Assembly: GCA_023397675.1 (NCBI GenBank)
Contig: JAEWTV010000127.1
Coordinates: forward strand, 1-34,657
Direction: 5' to 3'
Origin: Bacillota bacterium
Lineage (GTDB): Bacteria > Bacillota > Clostridia > Acetivibrionales > JANLFN01
DNA length: 34,657 bases
In this document: piece by piece, positions 23,371-31,311 of the stretch
Layout: each line of letters begins with the position of its first letter
Position numbering within the stretch: the stretch's first letter is position 1
Program-made: the position numbers and the translations under genes
The notes under the pieces: generated by a model
What the model was told of the DNA's origin: nothing
Database searches by the model: none
What the model saw: the letters and a program-made list of their open reading frames with translations, nothing else

Positions 23371-25719
23371 ATGAGAAAAATATTCATGCTTGCGCTTGCA
23401 AATGTAAGGAAAGCCAAAAGTCAGGCTGTTTCATTCTTTTTAATAATAGTAATAGCTTCATTGCTGCTTAATTTAGGTCTTATAACACTTCTTAATTATG
23501 GAGACAACTTTGACAACAAATATAAAGAGCTCAACAGTGCCCATGTCTGGTATGCAATGAACAGTTCAAGCTTTAAAAATGAATATCTGGATTATGCCAA
23601 AAATATCAAAGGGGTTACAGATGTAGAAAAAAGAGATGTGTTATTTTTCAGAGGGAATGCTACTTTTGGCGATTCAGATCTTGAAAGAAATATTGTATTA
23701 TTTGATGAAGACAGTAATTACAGAATTTCAAAGGTATCTTTCGTGGAAAAGCTTGATTCACTTCCTAGTGATGCAATTTATTTGCCTTACATAGAGAAAA
23801 CAGGCGGTAATCTTAAACTTGGAGATAAATTTACAATTGATGCTAGTGGAGAAAAAAATAAGTTTACAGTTGCAGGCTTCTATGAAGAAATGAACACTGC
23901 TACAATAAATCAGGAATTAACTGGCTTCATGCTTCCTCATAAAGGATGGGTAGAACTGAAAAATAAGGCTGGAGGTGCCTTTGATGGCACTATACTTTTG
24001 GCAAGAATAAGCGACAAAACTCAAGGTAAAAGCATTAGTTCCGAAATCTATAATTACATTTCTGCAAATAGTGTAACAAGTAAAACAAAAATTGAAGGTT
24101 CATACTATGAAAATCTTAAGCAGGCACGTACAACGACGGCGAATATGGGCACAGCAATAATAATACTTTTTTCACTTATAATAATGCTTGTAAGCCTCAT
24201 AATAATAAGATTCAGAATAAGAAACAGTATTGAAGAAGATATCTTTAATATCGGTGCATTAAAGGCTATGGGCTATACCAGTAAGCAGATTATATCATCA
24301 ACCTTGCTTCAGTTTACAGGGATGGTTTTTATAGCGGGATTACTTGGCGGTGCACTTACAATTGCTGCTCTTCCGGCGCTGAAATCAGCATTTGCGGTTC
24401 AAACAGGCATTATATGGGATCAGAAATTTGACTTTAAATCCTTCTTAATATCATTTATATTTATAATACTTGTAACGGTTCTTGTTTCACTTCTTTCCGC
24501 GAGAGGAATCAGAAAGCTGGCACCTATAACCGCTTTAAGAAATGGTATTAATACGCATAATTTCAAAAAGAATCATTTTCCGCTTGAAAAGACTTCAGGA
24601 AACCTCAATTTCATTTTATCAATCAAGGTTATGATACAAAATATCAGGCAAAACATAATGATTGCGGTTATAATAGCTGCAGTATGCTTTACGTCAGTGT
24701 TCGCACTGGTTATGTACTATAACATAGCTTATGATGATAAGGCTTTTGCAGACACCATAACAGGTGAATACCCAACTGCTGTAGTAATGCTTGACAGTAA
24801 AAACTACAATGAAAACATTATTAAAAATATCTCCAAAATGCCTGAAGTCAGGAAGATTATTTATTACGAAAGAACTTCTGCTCTTTATAATAACACAGAG
24901 CCCTTCAAGGTTTATGTCACTGATGACTATTCGGTTACAGAAAATAAAAAGTGTTATGAAGGAAGAGATCCCATCCATGACAATGAAATAGCTTTAAATG
25001 GTTATATGGCAGAGCTTACAGGAAAGAAAATCAAGGATACTATAAAAATCAAGGTTGGTAATAATTCTTACGAATACCTGATTACAGGCTTCTTACAGAC
25101 AGCTAACGGTGCAGATTATGATTCTGAAATGACCACTGCCGGTTACCGTCATATTTATCCTGATTACAAACCATTAAGCATATATATTTATTTAAAGGAT
25201 GGAACAGACACACCAGCATTTATTAACAATATCAAGGCAGAATACGGAAAGTATACGACAAGCTTTATGGACGCCATGAAAATGAAAAAGACTATGCTAG
25301 GCATATTCGTAAATGTAGTTAAAATCATAACTTATGTAATCATCTTAATAACATTCCTTATAATTGTATTGGTACTGTTTCTAATCATAAAAGCTATGAT
25401 AATAAAACGTAAGCGTTACCTTGGAATAAATAAGGCACTTGGCTTTAAAACATCACAGCTTGTAATACAGACTTCACTTGGTTTTATACCGGTAGCACTC
25501 ATAGGAACTATTGTTGGAGGAGTTGCAGGTTATTTTGGAATCAACCCGATTATGTCGATGGCAATGAAAAGCATGGGTATTATGAAAATGAATCTGTATC
25601 TACCACTAGTACTTATTATTGCACTCTGCGCGGTAATCTGCATATTCACATTCCTTATAGCAACCTTGGTGTCGATACGTATAAAGAAAATCAGTGCAGT
25701 TTCACTTATAACTGAATAA
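23371..25719 (+). CDS. FtsX-domain ABC transporter permease
   Basis: A 782-residue membrane protein with two FtsX-type halves. Predicted helices by hydrophobicity: 19-41, then an extracellular segment of about 215 residues, then about 258-280, 310-338 and 358-380; in the second half about 430-455, a second extracellular segment of about 195 residues, then about 650-678, 695-720 and 745-770. The duplicated layout of four plus four helices is that of MacB-like/LolCE-like systems, not the ten-helix BceB. Likely roles are export of an antimicrobial or lipid-type substrate or envelope stress response; the substrate is not visible. ATG 23371 is preferred over GTG 23362, which overlaps the ATPase gene. 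Confidence 0.92.
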   Translation: MRKIFMLALANVRKAKSQAVSFFLIIVIASLLLNLGLITLLNYGDNFDNKYKELNSAHVWYAMNSSSFKNEYLDYAKNIKGVTDVEKRDVLFFRGNATFGDSDLERNIVLFDEDSNYRISKVSFVEKLDSLPSDAIYLPYIEKTGGNLKLGDKFTIDASGEKNKFTVAGFYEEMNTATINQELTGFMLPHKGWVELKNKAGGAFDGTILLARISDKTQGKSISSEIYNYISANSVTSKTKIEGSYYENLKQARTTTANMGTAIIILFSLIIMLVSLIIIRFRIRNSIEEDIFNIGALKAMGYTSKQIISSTLLQFTGMVFIAGLLGGALTIAALPALKSAFAVQTGIIWDQKFDFKSFLISFIFIILVTVLVSLLSARGIRKLAPITALRNGINTHNFKKNHFPLEKTSGNLNFILSIKVMIQNIRQNIMIAVIIAAVCFTSVFALVMYYNIAYDDKAFADTITGEYPTAVVMLDSKNYNENIIKNISKMPEVRKIIYYERTSALYNNTEPFKVYVTDDYSVTENKKCYEGRDPIHDNEIALNGYMAELTGKKIKDTIKIKVGNNSYEYLITGFLQTANGADYDSEMTTAGYRHIYPDYKPLSIYIYLKDGTDTPAFINNIKAEYGKYTTSFMDAMKMKKTMLGIFVNVVKIITYVIILITFLIIVLVLFLIIKAMIIKRKRYLGINKALGFKTSQLVIQTSLGFIPVALIGTIVGGVAGYFGINPIMSMAMKSMGIMKMNLYLPLVLIIALCAVICIFTFLIATLVSIRIKKISAVSLITE

Positions 25720-25734
25720 AAGAAATAATCAATT

Positions 25735-25765
25735 GGGCTGGTAATATAATGTACCGGCTCTTTTT
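25735..25765 (+). terminator. Intrinsic terminator after the ABC permease
   Basis: GGGCTGGTA pairs with TACCGGCTC (two G-U pairs) around an 8-base AT loop, followed by five T residues. Confidence 0.8.
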
Positions 25766-25801
25766 GTATTTAAAATTTAATAATCAAAGGATACAAACTT
25801 G

Positions 25802-25829
25802 TATTAAGTATTTACTTCAACTTATATAT
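25802..25829. repeat. Second copy of the 28-base repeat, upstream of miaB
   Basis: Identical to 20036-20063 except for one base (C in place of A at position 14 of the unit). Here the inverted partner arm is missing, and the copy lies just upstream of the miaB -10. Confidence 0.65.
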
Positions 25830-25834
25830 TTTTA

Positions 25835-25843
25835 TGTTATAAT
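25835..25843 (+). promoter_or_regulatory. Promoter (extended -10) of miaB
   Basis: TGTTATAAT about 80 bases before the start codon; the -35 position falls in the 28-base repeat copy and has no good match. Confidence 0.55.
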
Positions 25844-25922
25844 ATGGTGATAATAAGTATTGAACAACATCGAATTACGCTGTAAATAGATATATAAATA
25901 GCAAGTTCTTTGGAGGCAGACC

Positions 25923-27347
25923 TTGGGAGAAAGAAAAACGATACAGGTTTCACAGGAAGAAATATTAAAGCAAAAGCAATATATAAAGGAAGTAAAGCAA
26001 ATAAGCAGCGAATACGAACAAAAAACAGGCTGTAAAAAGACCTTCAGGCTACAAACTTTTGGCTGCCAGATGAATGAAAACGATTCGGAACGCCTTGCAG
26101 GAATGCTTTCTGAAATGGGATATGTTGAAGAACCTGAAGAGAAAACTGTCGACATGGTTATATTCAATACCTGCTGTGTGCGTGAAAATGCCGAGGTAAA
26201 GGTTTACGGCCATCTTGGAGCTTTAAAGAATCTTAAGAGTGAAAATCCGGGAATGATTATTGCTGTTTGTGGCTGCATGATGCAGCAGCCCCAGATAGTT
26301 GAGCATATCAAGTCAAAGTATCGTCATGTTGACCTCATATTCGGAACACACAACCTATATATGTTCCCGCAAATGCTTAATAATGCCCTAACTTCTGGAA
26401 CAACTGTTATAGATGTATGGACTTCAGAAGGTTTAATAGCCGAAAACATGCCTATAGAGCGCAATGATGGAATTAAGGCATGGGTAACAATAATGTATGG
26501 CTGTAACAATTTTTGTTCCTATTGCATAGTGCCTTACGTAAGAGGCCGCGAAAGAAGCAGACAACCGGAGGATATTATAGATGAAATTACTTCCCTGGGC
26601 AGTACCTTCAAAGAGATTACTCTGTTGGGACAGAACGTAAATTCATATGGTAAGGATAAGCAGGACGGCATTTCGTTTGCACAGCTGCTGCACAGGATTG
26701 ATGAGGTGGAAGGTATAGAACGTGTAAGGTTCATGACTTCACATCCCAAAGACTTGTCAGATGAGCTTATCGAAGCTATTAGAGACTGTAAAAAAGTGTG
26801 CGAACACCTGCATTTACCCATTCAGGCAGGAAGTACGAGAATATTGAAGGAAATGAACAGAAAGTATTCCAAGGAAGCCTATATTGAGCTTGTTCAAAAG
26901 GTTAAGAAAGCTATACCGGGTATTGCTCTTAGTACTGATATAATCGTAGGCTTTCCAGGTGAAACAGATGATGATTTCGACGAAACCCTTGATGTAATTG
27001 AAAAAGTCCGCTTTGATTCCGCGTATACTTTCCTTTATTCAAGAAGAACGGGAACACCTGCTGCAAAAAGCCTTGAGCAGGTATCTGAAGAGGATAAAAA
27101 GAAAAGGTTTGAAAAGTTGCTTGAGCTTCAGAATAAAATTAGTAGGGAAATCAACGAGCAATATATGGGGTTGGATGTTGAAGTGCTTGTGGAAGGCTTC
27201 AGTAAAAACAATCCAAAGAAGCTGACAGGCAGGACAAGAACTAGTAAGATAGTTAATTTTACAGGGGCAGAAAACCTAATAGGAAAGCTTGTTAATGTAA
27301 ATATAAATGAGATTCAAACTTGGTCGTTGGAAGGGAAGATATTATAG
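25923..27347 (+). CDS. miaB: tRNA-2-methylthio-N6-dimethylallyladenosine synthase
   Basis: Radical SAM methylthiotransferase that adds the ms2 group to i6A37 of tRNAs, the modification begun by MiaA encoded further downstream. The N-terminal MTTase domain has its three cluster cysteines in TFGCQMNENDSE (Cys48), NTCCVRE and CGCMMQ. The radical SAM motif CxxxCxxC is Cys194, Cys198, Cys201 in YGCNNFCSYC. A C-terminal TRAM domain (about 405-470) has VLVEGFS. The 474-residue length fits the Firmicutes form with its longer N-terminus. TTG 25923 follows GGAGG by 6 bases. Confidence 0.96.
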   Translation: MGERKTIQVSQEEILKQKQYIKEVKQISSEYEQKTGCKKTFRLQTFGCQMNENDSERLAGMLSEMGYVEEPEEKTVDMVIFNTCCVRENAEVKVYGHLGALKNLKSENPGMIIAVCGCMMQQPQIVEHIKSKYRHVDLIFGTHNLYMFPQMLNNALTSGTTVIDVWTSEGLIAENMPIERNDGIKAWVTIMYGCNNFCSYCIVPYVRGRERSRQPEDIIDEITSLGSTFKEITLLGQNVNSYGKDKQDGISFAQLLHRIDEVEGIERVRFMTSHPKDLSDELIEAIRDCKKVCEHLHLPIQAGSTRILKEMNRKYSKEAYIELVQKVKKAIPGIALSTDIIVGFPGETDDDFDETLDVIEKVRFDSAYTFLYSRRTGTPAAKSLEQVSEEDKKKRFEKLLELQNKISREINEQYMGLDVEVLVEGFSKNNPKKLTGRTRTSKIVNFTGAENLIGKLVNVNINEIQTWSLEGKIL

Positions 27348-27770
27348 AGTGTACAGTGTACAATTTACAGTTTACAGTTAAAAGACCAGTTACAGTTAAA
27401 AAACAGTAAAAAACAAGTGTACAGTTATGTATAGTTAATACAAGTTTAAAGAAATAGATAAATTAAAGTTAAAAAATAAGATAAAATAAGAAATCAATGT
27501 ACAGTTAAAAGAGTGTATAGTTTACAATGTACAATTTACAGTTGAAAGATCAGTGCACAAAGTAAAAAACAAATTAAATACAAGACAATTGAAAAACAGC
27601 TTGAAATTCAAAATAGAAAAGTAAATAATTTAATATTTATAAGATTCTTAATAACTTAAACTTTTTAGGTACGATGTATTTTTTTACAGAAAACTGTAAA
27701 CTGTACATTATACACTAATGCAGTTTGCAGTTAACTGTACATTGTAAATTGTACACTGTCAACTAACATA
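27348..27770 (+). repeat. Repeat block B (TGTACAATTTACAG family) between miaB and the ylbF-family gene
   Basis: A 433-base gap with no gene. Forward words TGTACAATTTACAG are at 27357 and 27528 with related words between; the right end (about 27688-27765) carries reverse-complement words (CTGTAAACTGTACATT, TTGTAAATTGTACACTG). The middle is very A-rich. The block ends directly before the AGGAGG ribosome site of the next gene. Same left-forward, right-reverse layout as blocks A and C. Confidence 0.8.
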
Positions 27771-27780
27771 GGAGGATATC

Positions 27781-28161
27781 ATGGACATATTTGAAAAGGC
27801 TAAGGAACTGGGAGAAGCAATTGCATCTTCAAAGGAAATGGAAGAATTTAAGAGAACGGAAGCAGCACTTGAAGGTGATGAAAAAGGACAGACTCTTATG
27901 AAGGACTATAAGCTTCTTCAGATAGAAGTGGTAAAAGCTACACGTGAAGGCAGGGACAGGGAAGTAATAGAATCAATAAAAAACAACCTGCTTGATAAGC
28001 AGAATGAAATAAACAAATACAGCATTACAGGTGATTTTCTTGTTGCAAAAAGCAATGTTGATGCCTTAATGAAAAAAGTAAATGATGTAATAATCTTTAC
28101 AATTTCAGGCGAAGAACCTTGCTCACCAAACAAATGTGGATCATGCAGCGGTTGTAAATAA
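27781..28161 (+). CDS. YlbF/YmcA (RicA/RicF) family protein
   Basis: A 126-residue, mostly helical protein of the YlbF/YmcA family. In Bacillus, YmcA, YlbF and YaaT form the Ric complex, which carries iron-sulfur clusters and steers RNase Y toward processing of selected mRNAs. The position between miaB and mutS is that of Bacillus ymcA (ricA). Residues 1-105 are helical with many charged heptads; the C-terminus has a cysteine cluster, C-x4-C-x2-C-x2-C (CSPNKCGSCSGC), a plausible Fe-S ligand set. Naming it ricA is inference. The gene has a strong AGGAGG site and is bracketed by two repeat blocks. Confidence 0.85.
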   Translation: MDIFEKAKELGEAIASSKEMEEFKRTEAALEGDEKGQTLMKDYKLLQIEVVKATREGRDREVIESIKNNLLDKQNEINKYSITGDFLVAKSNVDALMKKVNDVIIFTISGEEPCSPNKCGSCSGCK

Positions 28162-28162
28162 C

Positions 28163-28666
28163 AGTGTACAGTTTACAATGTACAATTTACAGCAATCATA
28201 ATGTACAATTGACAATTTACAGTGTACAGTTAAAAGCAAAAAGCAAGTGCAGAGTAATAAAAATAATGTACAATTTACAGTTTACAATGTACAGTTAAAG
28301 AGCAAAAAGCAAAAAACAGGTGTACAGTTAAGAGATAATGTATAATTTACAGTTAAAAACAAGTTTAAATTTCAAGTAATGTAATATAAAGTTAGAATAC
28401 AAGGTTTATATGTATTTACAGCTAAAAGAACAGTTGGAATTGACAGGTAATAACAAAAAATATTTTCAAGATTTATAATATAAATTCTGTGCTTAAGTGC
28501 AATGGAAATGTTAATATAATATTTAAATTTTAATGTTCATATTACATTTTATTATTGTTTTTAGTAATTTATTTTTATTAAAAAACTGTACATTGTCAAT
28601 TGTACATTGTAAACTAATTAGGGCCTTACAACTGTACATTGTACATTGTAAACTGTAAACTAATAA
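28163..28666 (+). repeat. Repeat block C (TGTACAATTTACAG family) between the ylbF-family gene and mutS
   Basis: The 525-base gap has no gene. Forward words are at 28179 and 28267, with variants such as TGTACAATTGACAATTTACAG between, up to about 28370. The middle is AT-rich with no signal recognised. The right end (28580-28665) carries reverse-complement words (CTGTACATTGTCAATTGTAC, TTGTACATTGTAAACTG). The orientation layout is the same as in blocks A and B. Confidence 0.8.
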
Positions 28667-28686
28667 GATTGTGAGGTATCAGGATT

Positions 28687-31311
28687 ATGGTGGCTGTGAC
28701 TCCAATGATGCAGCAGTATCTTGATATGAAGGAACAATATAAGGACTGCATCCTTTTTTTCAGGCTTGGGGATTTTTATGAAATGTTCTTCAAAGATGCT
28801 GAAGTTGCATCACGGGAACTTGAAATAACTCTTACAGGAAAAGACTGCGGACTTGAGGAAAGAGCTCCAATGTGCGGGGTTCCATTTCATGCCGCTGATA
28901 CATATATTTCAAGACTTATTAATAAGGGCTTCAAGGTTGCCATATGCGAACAGGTGGAAGACCCTGCCCTTGCTAAAGGTCTTGTAAAGCGCGAAGTCAT
29001 TAGAATTGTCACTCCAGGTACAGTCGTTGATTCTTCCATGCTGGATGAGAAGAAGAACAACTATCTTTTGTCTATTTACCGTAACAAGCTTTATTTTGGT
29101 ATTGCAGCGGTAGATGTATCTACGGGAGAATTCAGCAAAACAAAGATTACATTTGGAAATACATTAAACAAGCTGATAGATGAAATTGCAAAGTTTTCAC
29201 CTTCTGAAATGATTGTAAACAATGAATTATACAAGGATGAAGCTTTGACTTCAATGCTCAGAAAGAGATTTGGAGCGTATATATCCAGTTTCGAAGATGA
29301 GTATTTTGAAGACAAGTATGGGTGTAAAAAAATTAAAGATAAATTTACTGACACTGAAATAAATGAAACCTCCTATGATTACTCAAACAATGCCGCAGGA
29401 GCTCTTTTAGAATATCTTGAACAGACCCAGAAGGTAAATCTTGAGCATATTCAGACCTTAAATTCCTATAGCATGGAAGAATACATGATTATAGACGCCT
29501 CAACAAGGAGAAATCTTGAACTGTGTGAAACCATGCGTGAAAAGCTCAGGAAAGGCACGCTGCTGTGGGTTCTTGACAGAACAATGACATCCATGGGAGG
29601 AAGAACGCTAAGAAAATGGGTTGAACAACCTTTAATTAACCTGGAAGATATAAATGACAGGCTTAATTCGGTTGCTGAATTCAAGGACAAGTTCATGCTC
29701 AGAATGGAGCTGCGGGAGCTTCTTAAAAGGGTTTATGACATAGAACGCCTTATGGGCAAAATCATACTTGGGAACGCAAACTGCAGGGATTTGATTGCTC
29801 TTAAGAATTCAATAGGGCAAATTCCTTATATAAAAAATATACTTGGTGATTGTTCTGCTGATTTCAATATTATAAAGAACTCCCAGCTTGACCCGCTAGA
29901 TGATATATTTGAGCTTATTGATGCTTCAATAAGTGAAGATTCGCCGGTTTCAGTCAAGGAAGGCGGATTAATCAAATCAGGCTATAATGAAGAGGTTGAT
30001 AGATACCGTGAAGCTACAACAAAGGGCAAAGGCTGGATTGCAGAGCTAGAAAGTGCAGAACGTGACAAGACGGGAATCAAAAATCTAAAAATTGGCTTTA
30101 ACAGAGTTTTTGGATATTACATAGAGGTAACAAAATCAAACTATGCTCAGGTTCCAGAAGGCTACATAAGGAAGCAAACGCTTGCCAACTGTGAAAGGTA
30201 TATAACGCAGGAACTCAAGGAAATAGAGGATTCTGTCCTTGGCGCGGAAGAAAAGGTAATTGAGCTTGAATATAAAATATTCCTTGAAATCAAGGATCAG
30301 ATTGCTGCTTCTGTAAAACGCATTAAATCCTCTGCTTCAGCTCTATCAGAGCTTGACGCAGTGATATCCCTTGCTGAGGTTGCCGACAGGGAAAACTACT
30401 GTATGCCTGAGATTTCCGACGGTATGGAGATTGAAATAACTGAAGGACGGCATCCGGTTGTTGAAAAGATGATAGAAAGCGGTTCTTTTGTTCCCAATGA
30501 CACAATTATTGATGATGATGAAAACCGCCTTGCAATTATAACCGGTCCAAATATGGCAGGTAAGTCTACATTTATGAGACAGGTTGCACTTATTGTCCTT
30601 ATGGCTCAGATAGGAAGCTTTGTACCAGCAACAAGTGCTAAAATAGGTATAGTAGACAGGATATTTACCAGAGTCGGAGCTTCGGATGATCTTTCTTCAG
30701 GCCAAAGTACCTTCATGGTTGAAATGTCTGAGGTTGCGAACATCTTAAAGAACGCAACAGGCAGAAGCCTTCTGATACTTGATGAAATAGGCCGTGGAAC
30801 CAGCACCTTTGATGGGTTGAGTATTGCATGGTCGGTTATTGAATATATAAGCGACGCTGAAAAATTGGGAGCAAGAACCCTTTTCGCAACTCATTATCAT
30901 GAGCTTACTGAGCTTGAAGGAAGGCTTACAGGCATAAAAAATTACTATATAGCAGTAAAGGAAAAGGGCGATGATATAACCTTCCTCAGAAAAATATTAA
31001 GGGGAGGGGCAGATGACAGTTATGGAGTCCAGGTTGCCAAGCTTGCGGGAGTTCCTCAACCTGTAATAGACCGGGCTAAAGAGATACTGGCGGAGCTTGA
31101 TTATGCTGATATAGGGAAGAAAAACCTGAAATCAAGGAAAATTAAATTGCCTGTAACTGGTCAGATGGACCTTTTTAGCCTGTCAAGCACAACTAAAAAT
31201 GACAGTGAAGTTATTGAAGAACTTAAAAATATAGATGTTTCAACACTAACACCGCTTGATGCGCTCAATACATTATACAGGCTGCAGACCAAGGCCAGAA
31301 AGGGAATATAA
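28687..31311 (+). CDS. mutS: DNA mismatch repair protein MutS
   Basis: Recognises base mismatches and small loops and recruits MutL in an ATP-dependent manner. The mismatch-contacting F-x-E motif is Phe30-Tyr31-Glu32 in RLGDFYEMFF. Connector, lever and clamp domains follow. The ATPase has Walker A TGPNMAGKST (619-628), DDLSSGQSTFMVEM, Walker B LLILDEIGRGTSTFDG and the ATHYHELT switch. Length 874 is standard for MutS1. ATG 28687 opens MVAVTPMMQQYLDMK. The stop overlaps the mutL start (TAATG), so the pair is coupled. Confidence 0.98.
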   Translation: MVAVTPMMQQYLDMKEQYKDCILFFRLGDFYEMFFKDAEVASRELEITLTGKDCGLEERAPMCGVPFHAADTYISRLINKGFKVAICEQVEDPALAKGLVKREVIRIVTPGTVVDSSMLDEKKNNYLLSIYRNKLYFGIAAVDVSTGEFSKTKITFGNTLNKLIDEIAKFSPSEMIVNNELYKDEALTSMLRKRFGAYISSFEDEYFEDKYGCKKIKDKFTDTEINETSYDYSNNAAGALLEYLEQTQKVNLEHIQTLNSYSMEEYMIIDASTRRNLELCETMREKLRKGTLLWVLDRTMTSMGGRTLRKWVEQPLINLEDINDRLNSVAEFKDKFMLRMELRELLKRVYDIERLMGKIILGNANCRDLIALKNSIGQIPYIKNILGDCSADFNIIKNSQLDPLDDIFELIDASISEDSPVSVKEGGLIKSGYNEEVDRYREATTKGKGWIAELESAERDKTGIKNLKIGFNRVFGYYIEVTKSNYAQVPEGYIRKQTLANCERYITQELKEIEDSVLGAEEKVIELEYKIFLEIKDQIAASVKRIKSSASALSELDAVISLAEVADRENYCMPEISDGMEIEITEGRHPVVEKMIESGSFVPNDTIIDDDENRLAIITGPNMAGKSTFMRQVALIVLMAQIGSFVPATSAKIGIVDRIFTRVGASDDLSSGQSTFMVEMSEVANILKNATGRSLLILDEIGRGTSTFDGLSIAWSVIEYISDAEKLGARTLFATHYHELTELEGRLTGIKNYYIAVKEKGDDITFLRKILRGGADDSYGVQVAKLAGVPQPVIDRAKEILAELDYADIGKKNLKSRKIKLPVTGQMDLFSLSSTTKNDSEVIEELKNIDVSTLTPLDALNTLYRLQTKARKGI

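Noticed and set aside
20542..25719. BceRS-BceAB type antimicrobial peptide module
   Set aside because: The kinase is 424 residues with a sizeable extracellular domain, and the permease has two symmetric four-helix FtsX halves with two extracellular segments, unlike BceS and BceB.
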